Shown here in pieces: positions 51,654 through 60,416 of a stretch of DNA of 64,000 bases. Each line of letters starts with the position of its first letter. Within the stretch, counting starts at the first letter, position 1. Below the pieces are notes generated by a model, which saw nothing but the letters and a program-made list of their open reading frames with translations, was not told the DNA's origin and did not search any database. The stretch lies in the NCBI RefSeq assembly GCF_042647465.1, contig NZ_JBHRVN010000007.1; one strand, given 5' to 3'. A program made the translations under genes and the position numbers. The stretch comes from Wagnerdoeblera intermedia (GTDB lineage Bacteria; Pseudomonadota; Alphaproteobacteria; Rhodobacterales; Rhodobacteraceae).

Positions 51654-52835
51654 TCAGGCGCCGGGCCGGATAAAGTGGGGCTTGAACCGGCTGAGATTGC
51701 CGGTGATGGCGCTTTTGTCCTCACGGATGCCCATACCACAACATGCGCCGCCTGCCATCCACAAGCCGATGACCGGCTTGAAGCCGTCAAACTCGGGCAG
51801 CGGGTGATAGGCCTGCAGGATCTTCGGGTGGCTGTCATAGGGGCCGGGCTCAGCGGATTCGCTCAGGCCGGGGGCGTGGATTTTGATGCCCTGACCCTCG
51901 CGCGAGAAGATCGGCTTTTCGACAACACCCTGTTCGGAAAAGCGTTTCTGCGCGGCTTCGGGCACGTCATTGGCGAAATAGGCCGGCAGCAGGTTCGGGT
52001 GATCGGGGAACATCTCCCAAAGCACCGGCAGCAGACCTTTGTTCGACAAAAGCGCCTTCCACGGCGGCTCGACAAAGCGGCAGCCCGCCGAGGCGAGATG
52101 CGCCGCAAAATCGTCGCGCAGCAGATCCTCCCAGGGGTAAAGCTTAAAGAGCGTGCCGATGACGCGGGATTCGTTGTCGGCAAACTGGCCTTCCTCAGTC
52201 AGGCCGATCTTATCCAGCTCGGTGTAATGCGGGATGATGCCCGCCTCATTGGCCATCCAGGCGAGGGTCTCAACGGTGCCGTAATCCTCGGTCGAGCCTG
52301 CGACGGAGGTGAAATGCATATTCTCCCCCTTCTCGATGATCTCGCGGAAGCGGTTCACGAGGGCCTCATGGATACCGTTGAACTGATCCGCGCCTTCGGG
52401 CAGCTCTCCGCGCTCGAGCAGATCTTCGAGCCATTTCCACTGGAAAGAGGCCGCCTCAAAAAGCGAGGTGGGGGTATCGGCGTTATATTCCAGAAGTTTG
52501 GCCGGACCCTTGCCGTCATAGGCAAAATCAAAACGGCCATAAAGTTCCGGCTCGCCGCGGGTCCAGCTTTCGGCGATCCAGCCGCGGTGGGCGCGGGGGA
52601 TTTCCAGACGGTCCAGCAGCGATTCCTGACGCAGGATATAGGGCACCGCCTCGCGGCACATTTCATGAAGCGCCTCTGCGGGGCCTTCGAGATCGCGCTC
52701 AATCTGCTCAAGCGTGAAGGCATAGGCCGAGGTCTCATCCCAATAGGGCTCACCATACATGGTGTGGAAGCTGAAGCCCGCAGCCTCGGCCTGCTCTTTC
52801 AGATCGGGGCGTTCGGTCAGGGTGATTTTTTCCAA
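51654..52835 (-). CDS. ygiC: Glutathionylspermidine synthase-like ATP-grasp ligase (YgiC)
   Basis: 393 residues, close to the 386 of E. coli YgiC. The start is taken as TTG at 52833-52835 behind GCGGAGAC, because homologues begin near EKITLTERPDLKEQ and no ATG is near. Family blocks are DETSAYAFTLEQIERDLE, LEYNADTPTSLFEAASFQWKWLED and EKPIFSREGQGI (ATP-grasp lysine region). The ligase joins a carboxylate to an amine with ATP, but YgiC's substrate is unknown. It lies upstream of ygiB in one transcript. Confidence 0.88.
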   Translation of the reverse strand: MEKITLTERPDLKEQAEAAGFSFHTMYGEPYWDETSAYAFTLEQIERDLEGPAEALHEMCREAVPYILRQESLLDRLEIPRAHRGWIAESWTRGEPELYGRFDFAYDGKGPAKLLEYNADTPTSLFEAASFQWKWLEDLLERGELPEGADQFNGIHEALVNRFREIIEKGENMHFTSVAGSTEDYGTVETLAWMANEAGIIPHYTELDKIGLTEEGQFADNESRVIGTLFKLYPWEDLLRDDFAAHLASAGCRFVEPPWKALLSNKGLLPVLWEMFPDHPNLLPAYFANDVPEAAQKRFSEQGVVEKPIFSREGQGIKIHAPGLSESAEPGPYDSHPKILQAYHPLPEFDGFKPVIGLWMAGGACCGMGIREDKSAITGNLSRFKPHFIRPGA

Positions 52836-53004
52836 GGCAGTCTCCGCAGGCGGCTCGTCACTTAACGCCCGGGCGGGCGTATGTGGTGCAGATAAGCACA
52901 GCCGGCGGCGGATCAAAGAGCACAGAGCGGCCTTTTTGCGGCGAAGTATTTGACAGCCCTGTGCTTCGCAGGCTGACTGCGAAAAAAACGGGGGGGAGAC
53001 CGGG

Positions 53005-53784
53005 ATGAAAGTTGCAGGCGAAGTCGTATTGATCACCGGGGCGGGGGGCGGCATCGGGCGGGCGCTGGCGCGTGAGGCGCGGCGGCGCGGCGCGGCAGGG
53101 CTCATCCTGAGCGATCTGCCGGGGCCGGGGCTTGAGAGCATCGCCGCCGAAACCGGGGCGCTGGCGATCGCCGGTGATCTTCGGGATCCCGATTTTATCC
53201 CCGCGCTGGTGCAGCAGGGAGAGGCTGCACTCGGGCCGGTCGGGATTGCCTGTGCCAATGCGGGCACCGCGGCGGGCTGGATCGAAAAGGGCATCATCAC
53301 AGCGCCGGGCGATGAAATCTGGGCGCTGGCCTGGGAGGTGAATGTTCTGTCGCATGTGCGGCTGAGCCGCGCCGTGCTGCCGGGAATGATTGCGCGCGGG
53401 CGCGGGCATCTGTTGCAGACCATCTCTGCGGCGGGGCTGCTGACCGCGCCGGGGGCTGCAACCTACAGCGCGACCAAGCATGCAGCCCTGGGGCTGGCGG
53501 AAAGCATCGCCATTGCTCATGGCAAAGACGGCATCGGTGTGACAGCGCTTTGCCCGCAGGGCGTGGATACGGCGATGCTGGCCGATGTGAAGGATGAGGC
53601 CACCCGCGCCGATGGCGTGATGAGCGCCGAAGAGGTCGCGGCCCTGGGCTTTGACGGGGTTGAGGCCGGGCAGTTTCTGGTCACCCCGCATGAGCGGGTG
53701 CGGCGCTATATGACGAAGAAGGCCGGGGATTATGAGGGCTGGATCATCTCCATGCAGGAGTACAAGGCGCGGATGCGCCGCTGA
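53005..53784 (+). CDS. Short-chain dehydrogenase/reductase
   Basis: 259 residues with TGAGGGIG at about 11-18, NAG at about 88-90, the catalytic Ser region LLQTISAAG and Tyr-x3-Lys in TYSATKHA. After the core it has a long C-terminal stretch (GWIISMQEYKARMRR). The class is clear but the substrate is not. It stands alone between the divergent ygiC gene and a terminator shared with the PPC-repeat gene. Confidence 0.85.
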   Translation: MKVAGEVVLITGAGGGIGRALAREARRRGAAGLILSDLPGPGLESIAAETGALAIAGDLRDPDFIPALVQQGEAALGPVGIACANAGTAAGWIEKGIITAPGDEIWALAWEVNVLSHVRLSRAVLPGMIARGRGHLLQTISAAGLLTAPGAATYSATKHAALGLAESIAIAHGKDGIGVTALCPQGVDTAMLADVKDEATRADGVMSAEEVAALGFDGVEAGQFLVTPHERVRRYMTKKAGDYEGWIISMQEYKARMRR

Positions 53785-53815
53785 GCGGCTGTGCCGGATC
53801 ACCCGTTGGAAAGCA

Positions 53816-53837
53816 AAGGGGGCCTTGCGGCCCCCTT
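53816..53837. terminator. Bidirectional terminator
   Basis: AAGGGGGCC at 53816-53824 pairs perfectly with GGCCCCCTT at 53829-53837 (4-base loop), between the convergent SDR and PPC-repeat genes. Confidence 0.8.
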
Positions 53838-53841
53838 CGTC

Positions 53842-55083
53842 TTATTTCGCGCGCAGATAGCGTTGTGCGCTGATTGAGGCGGCGCGCATCTGCCCGGTGG
53901 TGCTGTCCGAGCCAAGCTGCACCAGCGCCAGGCGGTAGCTGCCCGGCTCCAGCAGGACCGGGCCGATCTGCGGATCGGTCGAGCCGTTGGCATCGTCGTT
54001 TTCGGTGATCTGACGGCCCGAGATGTCAAAAAGCGCCATGCGGGTGTCCATGCCGGTGGCCGCCGCATAGGCGTTGAGAACCACGACCTGACGCTCATCG
54101 ATGTCGAAGCTGAACCACAGCGCAGAGCCGCCGAGGAGTTTCACCTGCGGTTCTGCCGAGGTGATGTCGAGCGGTTCTACCGGATAGCCTGCCGAAGAGG
54201 GCGGCGGCATCTGGCCCTGACGATAGGCATCGCGCAGCACCTCTGCCGGATCGACGCCGCCGACCGAGAGGCGGATTTCGCCGCTGCCGCCGCCAAGTGC
54301 CGTGGCGCCAAGGCAATAGGTGCCCGCTGCCAGGTTGCCCAGCATATCGAGCCGCGAATTGGTGCCATCGGCATCATCATTCTCGGCGACCTGCTCGCCT
54401 GCGGCGTTGTAAAGCGCGATGACCGGATCGGCCTGAGAGGAGGTGGCGGTCAGGCGCAGGCTGGCATTGCCGGGAAGATTGAAGCGCAGATATTTCGGGC
54501 CTTCGGCGGCGTTGAAGCTTTCCGACAGGCTGGAAAATTCGCTGAGCGCTTTGGCGAGGGCGGCGTCATCCAGGGTGACGGCCTCGGTCCCGGCGGTGCA
54601 GGCGGCAAGGCCGCTGCGGCCCTGGGCGGTCACCATGGCGGTGTCGCTGATTTCCGAGACGCGCAGGGTTGCGCTCAGCGGGCCGTTTGAGACATCCCGC
54701 GCCAGAGCACAGTAATCGCCGGGGGCGAGGCCCTGCTCAATGCGGCTTGCAAGGGTGCCGTCGTAGTCATCCATCTCGGCAATCATGGTGCCCGAGGCGG
54801 TGTAGAGCGTCAGATGGGGGTCGCCCTGGGTGTGGTTGCCCAGTTCAATGCGCAGTTGCCGCTCCTCTCCGGTGACGCGGAAGGCGGCGAGAAGGCTGCC
54901 GCCCGAACTGGTGTTTACCGCGCTTTGCAGCGCCTCGCCGCTGAGTTCCGCCACGCCGTTGCCGCCGAGCCAGACAGCTTCGCGGCCCGCCAGACAGGCG
55001 GGGGCCGCATCCTGGGCAAAAGCCGTGGCGGGGATCATGAGGGGCAGGGCAAGTCCTGCAAACAAAAAGGATTTAACGGTCAC
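53842..55083 (-). CDS. Secreted protein with three PPC-like beta-sandwich repeats
   Basis: 413 residues starting at GTG 55081-55083, six bases after GAGGAG. The signal peptide is about 1-24 (LIPATAFAQ). Three repeats of the bacterial pre-peptidase C-terminal type are visible at about 88-125, 219-257 and 346-388. Each has a D-x(5)-LY/LF strand, a short turn (TASG, NAAG, DISG), an acidic DDxDG/DDADG/DDANG loop and a closing PG/AG-x-Y strand. No peptidase domain is present, so the protein consists only of these modules; the acidic loops suggest calcium binding. Its role is unknown. Confidence 0.75.
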   Translation of the reverse strand: MTVKSFLFAGLALPLMIPATAFAQDAAPACLAGREAVWLGGNGVAELSGEALQSAVNTSSGGSLLAAFRVTGEERQLRIELGNHTQGDPHLTLYTASGTMIAEMDDYDGTLASRIEQGLAPGDYCALARDVSNGPLSATLRVSEISDTAMVTAQGRSGLAACTAGTEAVTLDDAALAKALSEFSSLSESFNAAEGPKYLRFNLPGNASLRLTATSSQADPVIALYNAAGEQVAENDDADGTNSRLDMLGNLAAGTYCLGATALGGGSGEIRLSVGGVDPAEVLRDAYRQGQMPPPSSAGYPVEPLDITSAEPQVKLLGGSALWFSFDIDERQVVVLNAYAAATGMDTRMALFDISGRQITENDDANGSTDPQIGPVLLEPGSYRLALVQLGSDSTTGQMRAASISAQRYLRAK

Positions 55084-55342
55084 AATAAACTCCTCGGGCA
55101 TGGGCCGATGGCCGCACTATAGCGACATAGCGCCGCGCTGCGAGGGTGATTTAATGGAAATTTTGTAACACTGATGCGTCAATTGCACAGCGGGCGGCAG
55201 GCTTTCGCCTGGTGCCGCGTGGCGCGAGGCGAAAGCGCCGCGCCGTCCTGAGGGTGAGGCGCGGTGCCTCCTTCGGATTTTGAACCGGCAAAGCGCGGTT
55301 CGGGCGGGGCGTTCCTTTGACGGACAGCCCTTTGGCTGCGGT

Positions 55343-56371
55343 TCAAAGACCTGCGGCGCGGGTCAGGTTGACGCGGAAGCGGTCGCGGCGGCGCTGATAG
55401 CGGCGGGTCATCTCAGCCGTCGAATGGCCGAGTTGTTTTTGCACCAGGCGCTCATCGGCTTCCGCCGAGCTGGCCAGACCGGCGCGCAGCGAGTGTCCCG
55501 CATACATCCGCTCATCACGCGGATCGGCAACCCCGGCCAGAACGGCCAGGCGCTTGACCACCCGCGCCACCTCACGATCGTTCAGCCGCATGGCGCCGAT
55601 CTCCATGCCGTCGGGCCAGATACGGCGAAAGATAGGCCCCTGGCGGATGCCTGCGCGTTTCATCCAGTCGCGCAGCGCCGTGATCGGGCAGGTGGCGGGC
55701 GTGGTGCCGGGGCCGATCTCCACCTCGCGCCAGCCGGTTTTGCCGCGCAGCGTGATCAGCAGGCCCTTGTCCATGAATTCGACCCAGCCGAGGCCGTCTG
55801 AGGTCTGATCGCGCCCGCCGTCGAGGCCGGTGATCTCAGAGCGGCGCAGACCACCGGAAAAGCCGATCAGCAAAATCGCCCGGTCGCGCAACCCGCGCAG
55901 GGTCTCACGCTCACAGACGGAGAGCATGGCGATCAGGTCCTCAGGCATCAGCGCCGCCTTTTGCACGGGCGGGCGGCCATGGGTGTTGCGGATCCCGGCC
56001 ATGACGAGCGCGATATGACGGTCGCGGCGGTCGAGGACCACGCCGCGGCTCATGTAAACCGTGCAGAGTGCCGAGAGACGCCGCTCAATGGTGGAGACGG
56101 CATTGCGTTTGCCGCCCACGGATTTCGCACCCGTTGCGCAGGCGGTCAGATAAAGCCCGACGGTCTGCGGGTGGGGTGGCATCGGGTCCAGGTTTTCGTG
56201 TTTGCACCAGGCCGTGAAGTGGCGCCAGTCCGCATCATAGGCGCGGCGCGTATTGGCCGAAGTGGCCGCTTCGGCATAGTCACGCGCCTGGGCCGCCAGA
56301 CCGGAGAGCGATGCAGGCTGGTGCTCAGAGGCGGGATGGGGGCTGAGAGCGGAGCGGAAGCGATCAGTCAT
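55343..56371 (-). CDS. Tyrosine recombinase / phage-type integrase
   Basis: 342 residues from the ATG at 56369-56371. The N-terminal SAM-like core-binding domain is at about 25-130 (ANTRRAYDADWRHFTAWCKHENL). The catalytic domain carries the full set R176, K211, H293, R296, H316 and Y325 (GGLRRSE, GKTGW, AGHSLRAG, LGHST, RRYQRR). No phage, integron or excisionase genes are adjacent and no att repeats were noticed. Such lone recombinases may belong to a degraded element or resolve plasmid multimers. Confidence 0.88.
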   Translation of the reverse strand: MTDRFRSALSPHPASEHQPASLSGLAAQARDYAEAATSANTRRAYDADWRHFTAWCKHENLDPMPPHPQTVGLYLTACATGAKSVGGKRNAVSTIERRLSALCTVYMSRGVVLDRRDRHIALVMAGIRNTHGRPPVQKAALMPEDLIAMLSVCERETLRGLRDRAILLIGFSGGLRRSEITGLDGGRDQTSDGLGWVEFMDKGLLITLRGKTGWREVEIGPGTTPATCPITALRDWMKRAGIRQGPIFRRIWPDGMEIGAMRLNDREVARVVKRLAVLAGVADPRDERMYAGHSLRAGLASSAEADERLVQKQLGHSTAEMTRRYQRRRDRFRVNLTRAAGL

Positions 56372-56478
56372 CGGCGGCCTTTGGTGCAGGGGGACCTGGG
56401 GCCAGTATAGCGGAACAAAAGAGGGGGGAAAGTGTAAATGTTTCCGATTGGTTCCTGTGGTCGCGGCTCGGGCCCGGT

Positions 56479-57207
56479 TCAGCCGCCTGCCGGGGCGGAG
56501 AGGGGGGTCAGAGAGACCGCGCTCGGGGGGGCGGCTCTTTTCAGCGTCTCGAGGAGTGCGGCCGGATCGACGGGCTGCGGGATCCTCGGGGTGATCGTCA
56601 GGCTGTAGCGGCGCAGATCCTGATCCTGCTGCAGGGCCGGATCGCCGCTGGCCCAGCCCGCCTCGCTCAGATGCGCCCTCAGGGCTGAGGGGGCGGGCGC
56701 ACTCAGGAGCGGGTAGCTCAGCTCCAGCTGCCAGGAGAGCGGCGCAGTCCGCTGCGGCTGCAAAGCGCGCAGAAGCGCCAGCACCAGAAGCGCGGCCAAT
56801 GTCCCGATCACCGCAAATTCGGTCAGCCCCGTGCCCCAGATGATGCCAAGCGCAGAGGTGAACCACAGCGAGGCGGCGGTGGTCAGCCCATGCACATTCA
56901 CGCCTTCGCGAAAGATCACGCCCGCGCCCAGAAAGCCGATGCCGGTCAGAATGGCATGGGGCATCCGGGCCATATCGGTCACGATCTGCGCATCGGCGGG
57001 CAGGGCCACCGTCCATTCCGCCATCCGCACCCCGGCAAGGGTCATCAGCGCAGAGGCGAAACACACCAGCGTATGGGTGCGCAGACCCGCGGGCTTGCCG
57101 CTGACCTCACGCTCCGCCCCGATCAGAAGTCCCGCCAACAGGCTTCCGAGCATCGGAATGGCGAGGCCGGGGTCACTGAGGGTGGCGATCAGGCTGTTGA
57201 GGGTCAT
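56479..57207 (-). CDS. MgtC/SapB family membrane protein
   Basis: 242 residues. The N-terminal membrane domain (about 20-150) has the family blocks LLAGLLIGAEREVSGKPAGLRTHTLVC and MPHAILTGIGFLGAGVIFREG..VHGLTTAASLW. A soluble C-terminal domain of about 80 residues follows. MgtC proteins support growth at low magnesium and modulate F-ATPase in some pathogens; the role in this organism is open. Single gene, leftward. Confidence 0.88.
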   Translation of the reverse strand: MTLNSLIATLSDPGLAIPMLGSLLAGLLIGAEREVSGKPAGLRTHTLVCFASALMTLAGVRMAEWTVALPADAQIVTDMARMPHAILTGIGFLGAGVIFREGVNVHGLTTAASLWFTSALGIIWGTGLTEFAVIGTLAALLVLALLRALQPQRTAPLSWQLELSYPLLSAPAPSALRAHLSEAGWASGDPALQQDQDLRRYSLTITPRIPQPVDPAALLETLKRAAPPSAVSLTPLSAPAGG

Positions 57208-57271
57208 TGCGGGTCTCCGGCGCGGTCTTTCCGGTGAAAACGACGCTGAAGGCCCTGACGTTCCGCAGAAA

Positions 57272-57298
57272 AACGCCCGCCGGAGAGGGGCGGGCGTT
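57272..57298 (-). terminator. Terminator of the TRAP transporter operon
   Basis: AACGCCCGCC at 57272-57281 pairs perfectly with GGCGGGCGTT at 57289-57298. On the minus strand five T residues follow. It lies just behind dctM. Confidence 0.85.
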
Positions 57299-57306
57299 CT
57301 GAGCGT

Positions 57307-58590
57307 TTACATGCCGGAGGCCCGGGGCAGCCAGGTGCTGACGGCAGGCACATAGGTCAGGATGACCAGGATCAGGATATTGGCGATCAGGAAGGCGGGC
57401 ATCTGCGACAGGATCTGCGGCACCGAAATCCGTCCCACCGAGGAGACCACAAAGAGCAGGCTTCCCACCGGGGGGGTGACCAGCCCCAGGGTCAGGTTGA
57501 CGATGACCACGATGGCGAAATGGGTCGGATCAATGCCCATGCTATGCGCGATGGGGGCAAGGATCGGCACCAGGATCATCACGCCGGGCAGCGGGTCCAT
57601 AAAGCAGCCGAAGATCAGCAGCATCACGTTGACCAGCAGCAGGAAGATGATCGGCGAGAGATCCAGCGCTACAATCCAGGCCGCTGCCGCCTGGGGCATG
57701 CGCTCGATGATCAGTACCCAGGCGAAGGCCCGCGCCGAGGCGAGGATCATCAGGATCGCGCCCGAAGTCACCGCAGAGGCGAGCAGGATCCCGGGCAGCG
57801 CCGAGAGTTTCAGCGTGCGGTAGATGAACATGCCGCACAGAAGCGCATAAAACACCGCCACAACCGAGGCCTCGGTCGGGGTGAAGAACCCGGCCCGGAT
57901 GCCCCCGATCACAAAGACGATCAGCATCAGCGCCGGAAGGGCCTTCAGCGTGTTCATCATGAAGACGGATGGCGGCGGCACCGGGGTCTGCCCGCGCCAG
58001 CCGAAGCGGTGTGACTGGATCAGGTTCACGCCGGCATAGATCACGCAGATCAGCAGCCCCGGCAGGATCCCGGCCATGAAAAGCCGGCCCACGGAGACGC
58101 TTTCATCCTGCATGGCATAGATGATCATCGTGATCGACGGCGGAATGATCGGCCCGACCACCGAGGCCGAGGCCGTCAGGGCTGCGGCATAGGACCGGGG
58201 GTAGCCCTCTTTCTCCATCATCTTCATCATCATGGCGCCGGGGCCTGCGGCATCGGCGAGCGCCGAGCCCGAGATCCCGGCAAACATCGCCGAAGAAAAG
58301 ACATTGGCATAGCCAAGGCCACCACGCACGCGGCCGAAGAACTGCGCGGCAAAGCGCAGAAGAACCGCCGTCATCGCGCCGCCGGTCATGAGTTCTGCCG
58401 CGAGCACGAAGAAAGGCACCGCCATCAGCGGGAAGCTGTCGAGGCCGGTGAACATCTCTTTCACCACCACAACGACCGGATATTTGCCCTGGATGAGCAC
58501 GGCCCCGAAAGCCGAGATGGCGAGGGCAAAAACCACCGGGAAGCCGATGATCAGCAGGGCTGCGAAAATAATGACAAGGGTCAGGGTCAT
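57307..58590 (-). CDS. dctM: TRAP transporter large permease DctM
   Basis: 427 residues with about 12 hydrophobic helices, the normal size. Family blocks are GFPVVFALAISAFGAVL, SVVGPIIPPSITMIIYAMQDESVSVGRLFMAGILPG and TLGLVTPPVGSLLFV. The large subunit carries the Na+-driven transport path. Third gene of a dctP-dctQ-dctM operon, 11 bp behind dctQ. Confidence 0.93.
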   Translation of the reverse strand: MTLTLVIIFAALLIIGFPVVFALAISAFGAVLIQGKYPVVVVVKEMFTGLDSFPLMAVPFFVLAAELMTGGAMTAVLLRFAAQFFGRVRGGLGYANVFSSAMFAGISGSALADAAGPGAMMMKMMEKEGYPRSYAAALTASASVVGPIIPPSITMIIYAMQDESVSVGRLFMAGILPGLLICVIYAGVNLIQSHRFGWRGQTPVPPPSVFMMNTLKALPALMLIVFVIGGIRAGFFTPTEASVVAVFYALLCGMFIYRTLKLSALPGILLASAVTSGAILMILASARAFAWVLIIERMPQAAAAWIVALDLSPIIFLLLVNVMLLIFGCFMDPLPGVMILVPILAPIAHSMGIDPTHFAIVVIVNLTLGLVTPPVGSLLFVVSSVGRISVPQILSQMPAFLIANILILVILTYVPAVSTWLPRASGM

Positions 58591-58601
58591 GATCTTATCC
58601 C

Positions 58602-59120
58602 TCAGCCGCCGACCGCGGAGGACTGGTCCTGGCCTTCATCAAAGCGGCCTGTGGTGACAAAACGGCGGGCCAGCAGCAGGATATGCGTCGCCATCAGCCC
58701 GAAGCCCAGAGGCATGGCGAGATAGATATACCAGAAGGAAATCCGCGTGGCCGGGGTCAGCTGACGCCCCATGCGGTTCATATAGCCGATGCCCGACCAG
58801 ATCATCCAAAGGCAAAAGCCCGCAAGGATGACCAGCATGGCGATCCGGATCGCACGCCCCAGGGCAGGGGTAAACCGCATGTGCACCTGAGCAATCGCCA
58901 CCAGAAGCCCGCCGCGCAGCGCAAGGCCCGCCGACAGAAAAGTCATCCAGATCATCAGATAGCGCGCGACCTCTTCGGCCCAGACGATGGAATTATTGGT
59001 GAGATAGCGCAGCGTCACATTGGCGAAGACAAGACAGGCCATCGCCGAAAGCGCGAGGATCACGGCCCAGCGATTGACGCCAAGAAAGAGCTGTTCCGCA
59101 CGGGAAAGCCAGGGGCTCAT
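58602..59120 (-). CDS. dctQ: TRAP transporter small permease DctQ
   Basis: 172 residues with four hydrophobic helices. The conserved NSIVWAEEVARYLMIWMTFLSAGLALRGG segment (about 38-66) is the DctQ signature. It stabilises DctM in the inner membrane and contacts the binding protein. It is separated from dctP by 121 bp with a strong hairpin. Confidence 0.92.
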   Translation of the reverse strand: MSPWLSRAEQLFLGVNRWAVILALSAMACLVFANVTLRYLTNNSIVWAEEVARYLMIWMTFLSAGLALRGGLLVAIAQVHMRFTPALGRAIRIAMLVILAGFCLWMIWSGIGYMNRMGRQLTPATRISFWYIYLAMPLGFGLMATHILLLARRFVTTGRFDEGQDQSSAVGG

Positions 59121-59175
59121 GGGGGACTCCGGATAAATGCACCCCCTCCGGCAGGAGCGGCTGCGGAAACGACAG

Positions 59176-59201
59176 CAGGCGGCCCGCAGCGGGGCCGCCT
59201 G
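59176..59201 (-). promoter_or_regulatory. Intercistronic hairpin between dctP and dctQ
   Basis: CAGGCGGCCC at 59176-59185 pairs perfectly with GGGCCGCCTG at 59192-59201 (6-base loop) and is not followed by a T tract. As in the liv operon, it probably favours a stable dctP message over the permease part. Confidence 0.55.
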
Positions 59202-59241
59202 TCACAGGGCGGGCGGGGCCCGGGCAGGCTTACTTCAGGAC

Positions 59242-60216
59242 TTACTTCACGTCGGCGATCTGCTGCAGCAGATCTGCGCCGAAGGTTTTAGCGTAGTCTT
59301 CATAGGCCGGAGCCAGCGCGGCTTTGATGGCCTCTTTCTGCTCAGCGGTCAGTTCGGCCACATCCATGCCGGCGTCTTTCATCGCCTGAGCACCGGTGGC
59401 TTCGGCGTTGTCAACAAAGGCGCGCATTGCAAGGCCGCCTTCAACGGCCCCCTTGCGGAAGGCTTCTTTGTCTTCATCCGACAGACCGTCCCAGAAGATC
59501 GACGAGACGAAGAGAACGTTGGGCGCATAGACGTGGCCCGAGAGGGTCAGGTGCTTTTGCACTTCGTTCAGCTTCGACGAAACGATCACCGAGAGCGGGT
59601 TTTCCTGGCCGTCGATGGTGCCCTGCTCAAGCGCCGAGACGACTTCGGGCCATGCCATCGGGGTCGGCGCTGCGCCAAGGGTCTGGAAGGCTTTGATGTG
59701 GACCGGGTTTTCCATGGTGCGCAGCTTCAGACCGGCGAGGTCTGCGGGGGCTGCGATCGGGCCGCGGTTGTTGGTGATGTGGCGGAAGCCCTGCTCACCC
59801 CAGGCGACGGCGACCAGACCGTGGTCAGCGAATCTGGTCAGCATCTCAGTGCCGATCGGGCCGTCGAGAACCGCGCGGGCGTGATCGAAGTCACGGAACA
59901 GGAAGGGCACGTCAAAGACGCCGATTTCCGGCACGAAGTTCGACAGAACGCCCGAGGAGACGATGGTCGCCTCTACGGTGCCAAGCTGCAGGCCTTCCAG
60001 CACCTCACGCTCACCGCCAAGGGCGGAGGAGGGGAATTCGACGAAGTTGAAGCGATCACCGGTGGCGGCTTTGGTCGCTTCGATCCAGGCTTTGGAGCCG
60101 GCACCATAGTGCGAGTGCTCTGCCAGGGCATAGCCGATTTTCACTTCGGTGGCTTGGGCGAAAGCAGCGCCTGCGACCAGCGAGCCGGTAACGGCTGCAG
60201 CAACAAGTTTCATCAT
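59242..60216 (-). CDS. dctP: TRAP transporter periplasmic binding protein DctP
   Basis: 324 residues with signal peptide about 1-21 (SLVAGAAFAQ). DctP-family blocks are EVKIGYALAEHSHYGAGSKAW, FRDFDHARAVLDG and LAGLKLRTMENPVHIKAFQTLGAAPTPMAWPEVVSALEQGTIDGQENPLSVI, which includes the conserved Arg that salt-bridges the carboxylate ligand. The ligand is therefore probably an organic acid. It is divergent from the OYE gene at 60417, with 200 bp between them. Confidence 0.93.
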   Translation of the reverse strand: MMKLVAAAVTGSLVAGAAFAQATEVKIGYALAEHSHYGAGSKAWIEATKAATGDRFNFVEFPSSALGGEREVLEGLQLGTVEATIVSSGVLSNFVPEIGVFDVPFLFRDFDHARAVLDGPIGTEMLTRFADHGLVAVAWGEQGFRHITNNRGPIAAPADLAGLKLRTMENPVHIKAFQTLGAAPTPMAWPEVVSALEQGTIDGQENPLSVIVSSKLNEVQKHLTLSGHVYAPNVLFVSSIFWDGLSDEDKEAFRKGAVEGGLAMRAFVDNAEATGAQAMKDAGMDVAELTAEQKEAIKAALAPAYEDYAKTFGADLLQQIADVK

Positions 60217-60416
60217 CAGGACACCTCTCTTGCATTCATTGCGAAGTTACGGGGTATTATTTGCGGTTTATTGCTTGTGGAACCCCGGAAGACAAGCATT
60301 TACCGCGACGGACTGTCGCATCGTTGCGTCACGTCGCAGGGCCGGGCGGCGGCGGCCCTCTTGCGGCGCGGCCCCCGCCGGTGTCTGTTGCCTTTGCAAC
60401 GGAGGACCGACTTTCA

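Noticed and set aside
50229..52865. 878-codon frame on the plus strand over the acyl-CoA synthetase, ygiB and ygiC genes
   Set aside because: It runs antisense through three recognisable genes with their own ribosome sites; stop-poor antisense frames are common at this GC content.
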